A stretch of DNA of 64,000 nucleotides from positions 992,001-1,056,000 of the forward strand of contig JAFEDU010000001.1 in NCBI GenBank assembly GCA_018241425.1, in the 5' to 3' direction. The notes beneath the pieces were generated by a model, which worked only from the letters and a program-made list of their open reading frames with translations, searched no databases and was not told the origin of the DNA. Positions 20,807 to 29,336 of this stretch are shown in pieces. A program made the translations under genes and the position numbers. Positions within the stretch are counted from its first letter, which is position 1. Every line of letters begins with the position of its first letter. The DNA comes from Pseudomonadota bacterium. GTDB lineage: Bacteria > Pseudomonadota > Gammaproteobacteria > Steroidobacterales > Steroidobacteraceae.

Positions 20807-21199
20807 CTAGCGCTCGCTCAGACGCAGCACCGGCGCCGCGGCAGCGCGTCGCCGTCCGTGACGCGCACGGGCCCGGATCGGCCGGAACACCCGCTCGGCG
20901 CGGCGCTGGGTCTCCCCGTCAAAGGCCCGGTAGATCCGGATCACCTCGCGCCCGAACTCCGTCAACTGCGAACCCCCGCCGTGTGAGCCGCCCTTGCGCG
21001 CCTCGGTGACCGGCTCAAGCAGCGCCGCGTTGAGGCTGTCCAGCAGCTGCCAGGCGCGGCGGTAGCTCATGCCCAGCGCGCGAGCGGCCTGCGACAGCGA
21101 GCCGCTCGTCCCGACCTGCTCCAGAAGCTCGATCTTGCCCGGTCCGATCGCGAGCTCGGGACCAAGGTCGACGCGAAACCTGATCAATGCAGCCGCCAT
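20807..21199 (-). CDS. Stand-alone ModE N-terminal (LysR-type HTH) regulator
   Basis: A 130-residue winged-helix DNA-binding protein. It matches the N-terminal domain of the molybdate regulator ModE: PGKIELLEQVGTSGSLSQAA, then RALGMSYRRAWQLLDSLNA, then a Gly/His-rich loop (ARKGGSHGGGSQLTEFGRE). The TOBE/molybdate-binding domains of full ModE (about 260 residues) are absent; a short Arg-rich tail follows. The ATG at 21197-21199 is chosen because an excellent AGGAGG lies just upstream; the frame extends further but without homology. It is divergent from a porin whose promoter carries a ModE-like palindrome, so it probably controls that porin. What it senses, if anything, is not visible. Confidence 0.85.
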   Translation of the reverse strand: MAAALIRFRVDLGPELAIGPGKIELLEQVGTSGSLSQAARALGMSYRRAWQLLDSLNAALLEPVTEARKGGSHGGGSQLTEFGREVIRIYRAFDGETQRRAERVFRPIRARARHGRRRAAAAPVLRLSER

Positions 21200-21330
21200 C
21201 TCTCCTCCTGCCGCCGCGGACTCGGGTACCGCGCCACTGAATTCACCGAACCAGCCACGGACAATAAGGCCGCCCTTGCCGCGATGCACGCCCGGCGTGC
21301 CCACCGGCAGTTGCGGTGCCTGTCGCGCTT

Positions 21331-21360
21331 CTGTCACGATATATTCGTTCGAATATAACG
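21331..21360 (+). promoter_or_regulatory. Porin promoter overlapped by ModE-like palindrome
   Basis: The inverted repeat CGATATATT / AATATAACG (21337-21345 and 21352-21360), spaced by six bases, matches at 8 of 9 positions in its arms. It closely resembles the E. coli ModE operator type (TATATA and TATAACG half sites). It covers a candidate -10 TATAAC (21354-21359) placed 17 bp after a -35-like CTGTCA (21331-21336). A protein bound here would be expected to block transcription of the porin that starts 21 bp downstream. Confidence 0.65.
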
Positions 21361-21380
21361 AAGGTCTCAAGCCGATCGCC

Positions 21381-22724
21381 ATGCCTCACATGAACACCAC
21401 GATTTCAGCCCGCAAAACCCGTCTCGGCACCGCGCCGCGAGTCCTGACCGCCATCGTGTGCGCCACCCTGGGCAGCACAGCCGCATCGGCCGCGACGGTC
21501 GTGGAGAAGGACGGCTTCACCCTCGAGCTCTATGGAATCATCGACGTCGGCTTCGGGTACCTCGAGCATTCCTACCCGGCGAGCGACGTGCTCGCCTCGA
21601 CGATCAATTCCTACAACCTCAATGGATCGCCGAACAGCTTCACCGGGCTCTACAACGGCGGCCTGTCGATGACGCGGGTCGGCATCCAGGGAAGCGCCGA
21701 CCTCGGCTCGGAGCGCAAGGCGTTCTTCCGGCTCGAATCGGCGATCAACACCACCTACGGCACGCTCGCCAACAACGGGCAGGCGGTCTACAACAACATC
21801 AACGGCCTGCGCTCGGCGAACTCCGCGAGCGCGCTCGACGGGCAGGCATTCGCGCGTGCCTCGTACCTGGGCTTCTCCGACCCCGTGTGGGGCCAGATCG
21901 AAGCCGGGCGCACGGTGAACCTCGCGCTCGACCAGGTGGCCGAGTACGACCCCATCCAGGCCTCGCTCCTTTATTCCCCGCTCGGCTACTCCGGCGGCAT
22001 CGGCGGCGGCCTGGGCGCCACCGAAAACACGCGCATGAACAACAGCGTCCGGTACGAAAACAAGGTCGCGGGACTGAGCTTCGGCGCCCAGTACAAGTTC
22101 GCCGGCGACAAGGGCAGCGCCAACGCCGGCTACGGCTGGGTCGGCATGGTGGGGTACGCGCAGGGTCCGGTCAGCTTCAAGGCGACCTTCTCGCAGACCT
22201 ACAACACGGTCTCTTACCCGGTGCAGTACTCGAACGTGGTCGCGCCCGACCCGAACGTCCAGGTGGAGAACACCAAGGGCTTCATGGTTAGCGGCCTGTG
22301 GAAGATCACCGAGGCGGCGACCCTCAAGGCCGGCTACCAGAACCTCGATGTCTACCGACCGTCAAACCCCAACCTCGTGGTGCAGGACTACTACGGGCTC
22401 ATGATGCCCAAGCCCTCCGTGAACGCGGCGGGCGAGCAGCACTTCAGCCTCGGGTGGATCGGCGGGGACTATCACTTCAGCAGGGCCTTCACGCTGATGC
22501 TCGGTTACTGGGACATCAACACCTACAACCACCCGGAGACCGGCAAGGCCTACCTCGGCCAGTTCTTCACGGTGGTGGGCGACTACCGCTTCAACAAGTA
22601 CTTTGACGCCTATGTCGGCACCATGATCGGCAGCTACAGCGGCGCGGGACTGACCAAGCACGCCCCCAACGACGCCTACGCGAGCAACGGGCTCTACGGC
22701 GTCGGCATCCGCTTCCGCTTCTAG
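21381..22724 (+). CDS. Gram-negative porin (Porin_4-like), ModE-site controlled
   Basis: A 447-residue outer-membrane beta-barrel protein. A signal peptide ends around STAASAA, and the mature part opens with FTLELYGIIDVGFGYLEHS, the typical general-porin start (LYGxIDxG). Alternating amphipathic strands fill the rest, and the protein ends in RFRF with a terminal phenylalanine. Two starts are possible: ATG at 21381 or at 21390, both before the signal peptide. It differs clearly from the two other porins of the window (no Cys pair, different strands). Its operator suggests control by the divergent ModE-domain protein, so an oxyanion or metal-linked solute is possible, but the substrate is unknown. 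Confidence 0.85.
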   Translation: MPHMNTTISARKTRLGTAPRVLTAIVCATLGSTAASAATVVEKDGFTLELYGIIDVGFGYLEHSYPASDVLASTINSYNLNGSPNSFTGLYNGGLSMTRVGIQGSADLGSERKAFFRLESAINTTYGTLANNGQAVYNNINGLRSANSASALDGQAFARASYLGFSDPVWGQIEAGRTVNLALDQVAEYDPIQASLLYSPLGYSGGIGGGLGATENTRMNNSVRYENKVAGLSFGAQYKFAGDKGSANAGYGWVGMVGYAQGPVSFKATFSQTYNTVSYPVQYSNVVAPDPNVQVENTKGFMVSGLWKITEAATLKAGYQNLDVYRPSNPNLVVQDYYGLMMPKPSVNAAGEQHFSLGWIGGDYHFSRAFTLMLGYWDINTYNHPETGKAYLGQFFTVVGDYRFNKYFDAYVGTMIGSYSGAGLTKHAPNDAYASNGLYGVGIRFRF

Positions 22725-22745
22725 GTCGTCCGCGGCGGCGGGACT

Positions 22746-24161
22746 CTAGACCGGCTCGCCCGCTGTGCCGCGGGCGAGCCGCTGTCGCACGCAGAAGGTG
22801 CTCCCGGCGCCCGTGCCGCTCGTCACCTCGACCTGGGCACCGTGGGCCGCGCAGATCGCCTTCACGATCGACAGTCCCAGTCCTGCCCCGCCCGGCTCAC
22901 GCGAGCGCGCCTCGTCGACCCGGTAGAAGCGCTTGAACACGTCGGCCAGGGCCTCGGGCGGGATCCCGATGCCGGTGTCGCGCACCTCGAGCACCGCCTG
23001 GTCGTGCGCGGCGTGGACGCCCAGGTGCACGCTGCCACCCGGCGGGGTGTACTTGATGGCGTTATCGAGCAGGTTGACGATCACCTGCTTCAGCCGCGCG
23101 CGGTCGCCGTCCACGTGGACGCGCGGCGCCGCCTCGCACACCAGCGAAATCCGCTTGTCCAGGGCAAGCAGACTCATCTGGTCGGCGGTATCGGCCGCCA
23201 GCGCCCCCAGGTCCACCCGGCCCCAGTCGCTGGCGCTCTCCCCGGCGTCCAGCCTGGACAGCGACAGCAGCCCCTCGACGATCTCGGCCAGGCGGTCGAC
23301 CTCTTCGAGCACGCTGCCGAGCCGCTCGCGCTCCTCCCCTCCCAGACCGGGGTCCTGCGCCAGGGCTTCGAGCTCGCCGCGCATGACGGTCAGCGGCGTG
23401 CGCAGCTCGTGGGAGGCATCCGCGACGAACTGCTTGGTGCTGCGCAGGGCATCCTCCAGGCGCGCAATCATGCTGTTGAGTGACACCGAGAGCTGCTCGA
23501 TCTCATCCCCGCTGCGCTCGACCGGCAGCCGCTCGGAGAGGTTGTGCTGGCTGATCTGCTCGGCCTTGAGGGCGATGTATTCGACCGGCAACAGCGCGCG
23601 GCGCACCAGGACGAAGCCGCCGGCGACCGCGGCGGCCACGGCGAGCGGCAGCCCGATGGCGAGCATCACGAGCACCCGGCGCAGCGTCGCCTCGCTGGCG
23701 GCGCCTGCGGTGCCGACCTCGACCCGGTACAGGGTCCCCTGGGGCGAACGCGCCTCGGCGGCCGCAACCAGGAGCGAGCCGCCCGGGAGCAGCAGCTTCC
23801 CGCCGCGGCCGCTGCCGGCGGCCGCGGGCACCTGGAGGGGGTCGAACTGCGCGTCCTTGGGTGGGCCGGAGACGTACACCACGGCACCTCCGGCGCGGGT
23901 GATGCGGATGAACCGGTCGTTGGCCTCCGGCGAGTACAGCCGCTCGACTTCGGCGCCCAGCTGCGCCTCCCCGGGGGGCTGTGCCTGCGCGATCAGCGTA
24001 TCGGCGATCTGGCGCGCGCGACGCGCCTGATTGTCGATGAGGTTCGCATCGAGGTAGTGGCGCAGGAACAGGTAGGTGAGGGCCCCGAGGAGCACGAACA
24101 CCAGCGTCAGCACGCCCGCATACCAGGCGACCAGCCGCACGCTTAAGGAACGCAGGTTCAC
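22746..24161 (-). CDS. Two-component sensor histidine kinase
   Basis: A 471-residue membrane kinase. TM1 is at about 11-35 and TM2 at about 163-186, with a periplasmic sensor region of about 125 residues between them. HAMP follows (about 187-240), then HisKA with FVADASHELRTPLTVM (H251), and HATPase with N, G1 and G2 boxes (NLLDNAIKYTPPGG, DTGIGIPPE, GGAGLGLSIVKAI). The start is GTG at 24159-24161, overlapping the response-regulator stop by 4 bp. The overall look is that of the CusS/QseC/TctE group. The pair lies between two porins and diverges from a PhoB-regulated one. The signal is unknown. Confidence 0.88.
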   Translation of the reverse strand: MNLRSLSVRLVAWYAGVLTLVFVLLGALTYLFLRHYLDANLIDNQARRARQIADTLIAQAQPPGEAQLGAEVERLYSPEANDRFIRITRAGGAVVYVSGPPKDAQFDPLQVPAAAGSGRGGKLLLPGGSLLVAAAEARSPQGTLYRVEVGTAGAASEATLRRVLVMLAIGLPLAVAAAVAGGFVLVRRALLPVEYIALKAEQISQHNLSERLPVERSGDEIEQLSVSLNSMIARLEDALRSTKQFVADASHELRTPLTVMRGELEALAQDPGLGGEERERLGSVLEEVDRLAEIVEGLLSLSRLDAGESASDWGRVDLGALAADTADQMSLLALDKRISLVCEAAPRVHVDGDRARLKQVIVNLLDNAIKYTPPGGSVHLGVHAAHDQAVLEVRDTGIGIPPEALADVFKRFYRVDEARSREPGGAGLGLSIVKAICAAHGAQVEVTSGTGAGSTFCVRQRLARGTAGEPV

Positions 24162-24838
24162 GGCGCCGGTTCGTCGTTCAGCCCGTATCCTACCCCGCGC
24201 ACCGTGCGGATGAGCTTGACCGGGAACGGATCGTCCACCTTGGCACGCAGGTGGCGCACGTAGACGTCCACGATGTTCGTCAGCCCCTCGAAGCTCTGGT
24301 CCCAGACGTGCTCGATGATCATGGTGCGCGAGAGGACGCGCCCGGGGTTGGCCGCGAGGTACTCCAGCAGCGCGTACTCCTTGGGCGTGAGGTCGATGCG
24401 GCGCCCCGCACGCCGTACCTGCTGGGTCAGCCGGTCGACCTCGAGATCCGCCACGCGCAGCACGCTCGAGCGCGCCACGGGCCCGCGCCGCAGGAGCGCC
24501 TTCACCCGCATCAGGAGCTCGGCGAAGGCGAACGGCTTGGTGAGGTAGTCGTCGGCACCAGCCTCGAAGTTGTGGACCTTTTCCTCGGTGGCATCGCGCG
24601 CGGTGAGCACCAGGATCGGCACCTCCTGGTTCTTGCGCCGGATGCGCTTCAGGAGTTCCGTTCCGCTGAACCCGGGCAGCATCAGGTCCAGGATGATGAG
24701 GTCGTACGAGTAGCTCTCGGCGAGCCCCCATCCCTGCGGACCGTCCTCGGCTACGTCCACCGCATAGCGCTCGGCCCGCAGCGCGCGCGCCACGAGATCG
24801 GATACCTTCTTCTCATCCTCGACGAGCAGCAGTCGCAT
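24158..24838 (-). CDS. OmpR-family response regulator
   Basis: A 226-residue regulator with a receiver domain (D8, phospho-acceptor D51 in IILDLMLPGFSG, Lys in LTKPFAF) and a C-terminal winged helix (ALLEYLAANPGRVLSR, then VDVYVRHLRAKVD). It resembles the CusR/CopR/TctD type. It is translated together with the kinase that follows. Transcription would start in the 344-bp gap shared with the porin at 25183. The target is unknown; the neighbouring porins are natural candidates. Confidence 0.9.
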   Translation of the reverse strand: MRLLLVEDEKKVSDLVARALRAERYAVDVAEDGPQGWGLAESYSYDLIILDLMLPGFSGTELLKRIRRKNQEVPILVLTARDATEEKVHNFEAGADDYLTKPFAFAELLMRVKALLRRGPVARSSVLRVADLEVDRLTQQVRRAGRRIDLTPKEYALLEYLAANPGRVLSRTMIIEHVWDQSFEGLTNIVDVYVRHLRAKVDDPFPVKLIRTVRGVGYGLNDEPAP

Positions 24839-25182
24839 GGCGCCTTTCCGTGAGCTCGCAGGGAACCATACGGGGATTAATCCGCTCCCAACGGGCGATT
24901 AAAAGCCGTTCAGACGCTCGACTCCAGTTAACAGATTGATAATAAATGATTTTCTGACAGTCGTGCTGCAGCCGCGCGAGAGCTCGGGCGGGACCGTTTG
25001 TAACTCAACTGTCATACGACTGCATCCGGACTGTCACATAACCGCAGCAAAGTGAGCCCGCCTGAACGTGGCTCGTCACGCACAGGCTGCGGCCGTCGCA
25101 CAAACGCATCAGCGGGGCAGTGTCCCGGGCGGCGTTTGAGGGGATCGAGGCTGCGCGTGCACCAACCAGAGGAACTTCGACG
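24839..25182. other. Divergent regulatory region between response regulator and porin
   Basis: This 344-bp stretch has no gene. It holds a perfect 10-bp palindrome GGATTAATCC (24874-24883), an AT-rich patch (about 24925-24955) and the PhoB promoter of the porin (25009-25042). A weaker PhoB-like half site reads towards the response regulator at 24954-24960 (CTGTCAG on the minus strand). Confidence 0.6.
25009..25042 (+). promoter_or_regulatory. PhoB box and -10 of porin 25183
   Basis: CTGTCAT (25009-25015), four bases, CTGCATC (25020-25026) form a PhoB box with the required 11-bp repeat spacing. Exactly 10 bp later comes a -10-like CATAAC (25037-25042). A further repeat, CTGTCAC (25031-25037), continues the 11-bp phase. 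This is the same geometry as E. coli phoA and as the pstS and phoB promoters of this window. It predicts activation of the porin in phosphate starvation. Confidence 0.85.
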
Positions 25183-26571
25183 ATGAAACCTATCCGTGCC
25201 TGTCTTTTACTGTCGTTGGCAGCAGCGGGAGTCGCACAGGCGCAGACCGCGGCGCCGGCCGCGGCCCCGGCTCCCAAGGATGACTCGAGCCTCACCTGGA
25301 ACGGCATCACCCTCTACGGCATCGTGGACGTCGGTGTGCAGTACATCACCCACGGCGTGCCGATCTCGGATTACTTCCCGGCCGGCAGCTACCCGGGCCC
25401 CGCCAAGGGCAACAACGCCTCGGTCACCGGCATCACGCCGAGCAACCTCTCGCAGTCGCGCATCGGCCTGTCCGGCTTTGAGCCGATCCCGAGCGTGGGC
25501 GATCTGGCGTTCGTGTTCCGCATGGAAACCTTCTTCAACCCGCAGTCGGGCAACCTGAGCGACGGACTTAAGTCCCTGACGCTCAACAACGGCAAGACGC
25601 TGAGCCAGCAGTCCGTGGGCGTCGACACCAGTGTCGCCGGCCAGGCCTTCGCCGGTGCCCTGTATGCGGGCCTGAGCTCGCCCACGTACGGCACGCTGAC
25701 CTTCGGCCGCCACACGACGCTGGTCGCCGACGGCATCTCCAAGTACGACCCGATGGGGGCCGCGCAGGCCTTCTCGATCATCGGCCTGTCCGGCTTCGCC
25801 GCCGGCGGTGGCAACACCGAGGACCGGCGGCTGGACCAGTCGGTGAAGTACACCGCGAAGTTCGGCCCCGTCCACGTCGGTGCCCTGTACAAGTTCAACG
25901 GCTCCAACGGCGGTGCCAACACTGGCGTGCAGGGCCAGCTGGGCCTTGATTTCCTCGGCACCGGATCGGTCGACGCCTACTACTTCAAGATGAAGGACGC
26001 GATCGGCGTGTCCTCGCTGAGCAGCGCGCAGGTCGACACGCTCCCGGTCGGCTTCTCGGTCAGCAACTCGCTGTCCGGGACGATCTCCGACACCACCAGC
26101 TATGACCTCATGGCGTCCTACGGCCTGGGGCCCGTCAAGCTGTTCGCCGGCTACGAGCGCATCAAGTTCGACAATCCCTCCACGCCGCTGCCGGTGGGCT
26201 TCGTGACCATCGGTGGCTACGTGCTGGCCTACGTGAACAACACCGCCTACGACAACGAAAAGGTCGAGAAGGTGTTCTGGGGCGGCGCCAAGTGGACCAC
26301 CCCGGTCCAGGGGCTGGAGCTGACCGCGGCCTACTACGGCTACAAGCAGGACGCGTATGCCGGCGGCGCCAACGAGGGCTGCTCGACCAGCGTCAGCGGT
26401 GCCTGCAGCGGCAACCTCAAGGCGGTCTCGCTGCTCGCCGACTACCGCTTCACCAAGCGCTTCGATGCCTACCTCGGTGGCATGTGGAGCGGCGTGGATG
26501 GGGGCCTCGCCAACGGCTACCTGAACACGAACACGACCGCGATCACGACCGGTCTGCGCTTCAAGTTCTGA
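25183..26571 (+). CDS. Phosphate-regulated porin
   Basis: A 462-residue outer-membrane porin of the general-porin (Porin_4-like) type. The signal peptide (about 1-21, ending AQAQ) precedes an Ala/Pro-rich linker. The barrel begins LTWNGITLYGIVDVGVQY and the protein ends LRFKF. A conserved Cys pair (C400 and C408) lies in a predicted external loop and also occurs in the paralogue at 53099. The ATG has GAGGAA about 9 bp upstream. The PhoB box in front suggests the channel serves phosphate or phosphate-containing solutes, playing the role that OprP, OprO or PhoE fill elsewhere. It is not recognisably a member of the OprP family. Confidence 0.88.
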   Translation: MKPIRACLLLSLAAAGVAQAQTAAPAAAPAPKDDSSLTWNGITLYGIVDVGVQYITHGVPISDYFPAGSYPGPAKGNNASVTGITPSNLSQSRIGLSGFEPIPSVGDLAFVFRMETFFNPQSGNLSDGLKSLTLNNGKTLSQQSVGVDTSVAGQAFAGALYAGLSSPTYGTLTFGRHTTLVADGISKYDPMGAAQAFSIIGLSGFAAGGGNTEDRRLDQSVKYTAKFGPVHVGALYKFNGSNGGANTGVQGQLGLDFLGTGSVDAYYFKMKDAIGVSSLSSAQVDTLPVGFSVSNSLSGTISDTTSYDLMASYGLGPVKLFAGYERIKFDNPSTPLPVGFVTIGGYVLAYVNNTAYDNEKVEKVFWGGAKWTTPVQGLELTAAYYGYKQDAYAGGANEGCSTSVSGACSGNLKAVSLLADYRFTKRFDAYLGGMWSGVDGGLANGYLNTNTTAITTGLRFKF

Positions 26572-26618
26572 TCCGCCGGCTCACGTGACCCGCCGTCGCC
26601 TTACGGGACGGCAACCCT

Positions 26619-26650
26619 CGGGCCCGCAGCGATGCGGGCCCGATTCATTT
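26619..26650 (+). terminator. Intrinsic-terminator-like hairpin after porin
   Basis: A perfect 10-bp inverted repeat (CGGGCCCGCA / TGCGGGCCCG, 26619-26642) with a 4-nt loop is followed by the T-rich ATTCATTT. It lies about 50 bp past the porin stop and before the convergent pstB gene. Confidence 0.7.
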
Positions 26651-26698
26651 GGGGGCCGGGAGGGACTGCGGCCCGTGCGTCGCGGCCGAGGCGCTGCC

Positions 26699-27667
26699 TC
26701 AGCCGAAGCGCCCGGTGATGTAGTCCTCGGTGAGGCGGTGACGGGGGTTGGTGAAGACGCGGTCGGTCTCACCGACCTCGATCAGCTCCCCGAGGTGGAA
26801 GTAGGCGGTGCGCTGCGAGACGCGCGCCGCCTGCTGCATCGAGTGGGTGACGATGACGATGGCGTACTGCTCGCGCAGCTCGTCGATCAGGTCCTCGATG
26901 CGGGCGGTGGCGATCGGGTCGAGCGCCGAGCACGGCTCGTCCATCAGGATCACCTCCGGCTGGATGGCGATGGTGCGCGCGATGCACAGGCGCTGCTGCT
27001 GGCCGCCGGACAGGCCGGTGCCGGGGCTCCCGAGCCGGTCCTTGACCTCATCCCACAGCCCCGCGCGGGTGAGGCTCGAGCAGACGACATCATCGAGCTC
27101 CGCACGGCTGCGGGTGAGCTTGTGGATGCGCGGCCCGTAGGCGACGTTGTCGTAGATCGACTTCGGGAACGGGTTGGGCTTCTGGAACACCATGCCGATG
27201 CGCGCGCGCAGCTGGGCGGCGTCGCGCTCGGGGTCGTATATGTCGCGCCCGTCGAGCACGATCGACCCGGTTACGCGGGCCCCGGGGATCGTGTCGTTCA
27301 TCCGGTTGAGGCAGCGCAGGAAGGTGGACTTGCCGCAGCCGGACGGCCCGATCATGGCGAGCACCTGCCGGGGCGCGACGTCGATCGAGACCCCCTTCAG
27401 GGCCTGCTTGGCGCCGTAGAAGACGTTCACGTCGCGGCAGCGGAACACCGCATTCTCGATCGGGGCGGAGCTGTCCACGGGGGCCGTGCCGCGCGCCTCG
27501 GTGGGGATCGCGTTCAGCCGGCCGCTGGGCTTGAGGTTGAGTCCGCCCTCCCCCCGCGGCCTAAGGCCGTGCGGGACGGCGCCGTTGCCGCCGTGCGCCG
27601 CGTTGCCGTTGCCGTTGCCGTTGGAGGTGCGGCGCGGCTCCGGGGTGGGTTCCTGGGTCTCGTTCAT
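26699..27667 (-). CDS. pstB: Phosphate ABC transporter ATP-binding protein, second copy with N-terminal extension
   Basis: One of two PstB ATPases in the operon. It shows Walker [13 protein letters not shown], the Q loop in [19 protein letters not shown], the signature [14 protein letters not shown], Walker [14 protein letters not shown] and the H switch THSMQQAA. About 70 residues precede the ABC domain and include an Asn/Gly run ([14 protein letters not shown]) and a Pro-poor linker not found in PstB. Total length is 322 against about 260 usual. It follows the other pstB by 17 bp. It is presumably the last gene of pstSCABB. Confidence 0.93.
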   Translation of the reverse strand: MNETQEPTPEPRRTSNGNGNGNAAHGGNGAVPHGLRPRGEGGLNLKPSGRLNAIPTEARGTAPVDSSAPIENAVFRCRDVNVFYGAKQALKGVSIDVAPRQVLAMIGPSGCGKSTFLRCLNRMNDTIPGARVTGSIVLDGRDIYDPERDAAQLRARIGMVFQKPNPFPKSIYDNVAYGPRIHKLTRSRAELDDVVCSSLTRAGLWDEVKDRLGSPGTGLSGGQQQRLCIARTIAIQPEVILMDEPCSALDPIATARIEDLIDELREQYAIVIVTHSMQQAARVSQRTAYFHLGELIEVGETDRVFTNPRHRLTEDYITGRFG

Positions 27668-27684
27668 GGCAGGTATCGGTGCCT

Positions 27685-28491
27685 TCAGCCGAAGCGGCCG
27701 GTGACGTAGTCATCGGTGCGCCGGTTCCTGGGCGCGGTGAACATCTGCTCCGTGGGCCCCATCTCGATGAGGTCCCCGAGGTACATGAAGGCCGTGACGT
27801 TGGAGACGCGCGCGGCCTGCTGCAGGTTATGGGTGACGATGGCGATGCAGTACTGCTCGCGCAGGCTCTGCAGCGTCTCCTCGACGCGCAGCGTCGAGAT
27901 CGGATCGAGGGCCGCCGTGGGCTCATCGAAGAGGAGAACTTCCGGCCGCAGCGCCAGCGTGCGCGCGATGCACAGGCGCTGCTGCTGGCCGCCGGAGAGG
28001 CTGCGCCCGTCCTCGTGCAGCTTGTCCTTCACTTCCTCCCACATGGCCGCATCGCGCAGCGCCTGCTCGACGCGATCGTTCAACTCGGCCTTGGCGATGC
28101 GGCGGGCGAGCCGCACCCCGAAGGCCACGTTGTCGTAGATCGACATCGGGAACGGTGTCGGCTTCTGGAACACCATGCCGACCCGGAAGCGCAGCTCGGC
28201 GACGTCGACCGTCGGGGCGAGGATGTCCTCGCCGTCGAGCAGCACGTCGCCCGTGGCGCGGTGGTTCGGGTAGAGCGCGTACATGCGGTTGAAGACGCGC
28301 AGCAGGGTCGACTTGCCGCAGCCGGAGGGCCCGATGAAGGCGGTGATCTGCCGGTCGTGAAGCTTGAGGCTGATGTCCTTCAGCGCCTGGCTGTGCCCGT
28401 AGAAGAAGTTGAGGTGGCGCACCTCGAACTTCACCGGGTGCTCGGCCTGCGCGGCGGCGGCCGCCACCGGTTCCGGGCGCGGCGCGCTCAC
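27685..28491 (-). CDS. pstB: Phosphate ABC transporter ATP-binding protein, first copy
   Basis: A 268-residue PstB with intact motifs: [82 protein letters not shown]. The frame runs on upstream as a shadow of pstA; the GTG at 28489-28491 (VSAPRPEP) overlaps the pstA stop as GTGA and is taken as start. Identity with the other copy is only partial, so the duplication is old or the copies come from different lineages. Confidence 0.93.
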   Translation of the reverse strand: MSAPRPEPVAAAAAQAEHPVKFEVRHLNFFYGHSQALKDISLKLHDRQITAFIGPSGCGKSTLLRVFNRMYALYPNHRATGDVLLDGEDILAPTVDVAELRFRVGMVFQKPTPFPMSIYDNVAFGVRLARRIAKAELNDRVEQALRDAAMWEEVKDKLHEDGRSLSGGQQQRLCIARTLALRPEVLLFDEPTAALDPISTLRVEETLQSLREQYCIAIVTHNLQQAARVSNVTAFMYLGDLIEMGPTEQMFTAPRNRRTDDYVTGRFG

Positions 28492-29336
28492 CGGCGCCCC
28501 GCGGGACTTAAGCGCGACACCACGATGCGCGCGGTGACGCTGAGGATCAGGATGCTCACCGTGATGATGAGCGCGCCGGTCCAGGCGAGCTGCTGCCAGT
28601 TGGGATAGGGGCTCAGGGCAAACTGGAAGATGACCACCGGCAGGTTCGCCATCGGGGCGAGCAGGTTCGTGCTCCAGAACTGGTTGTTGAGTGCGGTGAA
28701 CAGCAGCGGCGCGGTCTCCCCGCTGATGCGCGCGATCGCGAGCAGGAGCCCGGTGACGATGCCGGAGCGTGCCGCCGGGTAGACGACGCTCGTGATGGTA
28801 CGCCAGTGGTAGGCGCCCATGGCGGTGGAGGCGTCCTTCATGCCCTGCGGCACGAGGTTGAGCATGTCCTCGGTGGTGCGCACGGTCACGGGGATCGCGA
28901 TGATGGCGAGCGCGACGGCGCCTGCAATGGCCGAGAAGTGGCCCATGCGCACGACCAGGAGCTCGTACACGAACAGCCCGATGATGATCGAGGGGGCCGA
29001 GAGCAGCACGTCGTTGACGAAGCGGATCACCGCGCTGATGCGCGAGGTGCGGCCGTACTCGGCGAGGTAGGTGCCCGCGAGCATGCCGACCGGGCCGCCG
29101 ATGAGGATGGCGATCAGGGTCATGACGATGCTGCCGTAGAGGGCATTGAGCAGGCCCCCGCTCGAGCCCGGCGGCGGGGTCATGGCGGAGAATACCTTCG
29201 GTGACAGCCCGGCGACACCGTTCTTGATGAGCGTCCACAGGATCGCGCCCAGGAAGAACAGGCCGATCGCGGTCGCGAGCCCCGAGAGGCTGAGCGCCAG
29301 CAGGTTGAGGGCCTTGCGGATGGCGCGCCGGTTCAT
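28488..29336 (-). CDS. pstA: Phosphate ABC transporter permease PstA
   Basis: A 282-residue inner-membrane permease with about six transmembrane helices. It carries the EAA-type coupling loop of binding-protein-dependent transporters ([20 protein letters not shown]) and PstA motifs such as [14 protein letters not shown] and [14 protein letters not shown]. It pairs with PstC as the channel of the high-affinity phosphate importer. Starts and stops overlap the neighbours by 4 bp on both sides. Confidence 0.94.
   Translation of the reverse strand: MNRRAIRKALNLLALSLSGLATAIGLFFLGAILWTLIKNGVAGLSPKVFSAMTPPPGSSGGLLNALYGSIVMTLIAILIGGPVGMLAGTYLAEYGRTSRISAVIRFVNDVLLSAPSIIIGLFVYELLVVRMGHFSAIAGAVALAIIAIPVTVRTTEDMLNLVPQGMKDASTAMGAYHWRTITSVVYPAARSGIVTGLLLAIARISGETAPLLFTALNNQFWSTNLLAPMANLPVVIFQFALSPYPNWQQLAWTGALIITVSILILSVTARIVVSRLSPAGRR

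Noticed and set aside
24943..24960. PhoB box reading towards the two-component genes
   Set aside because: Only one repeat (CTGTCAG) is acceptable; the second (TCATTTA) and the -10 do not fit.
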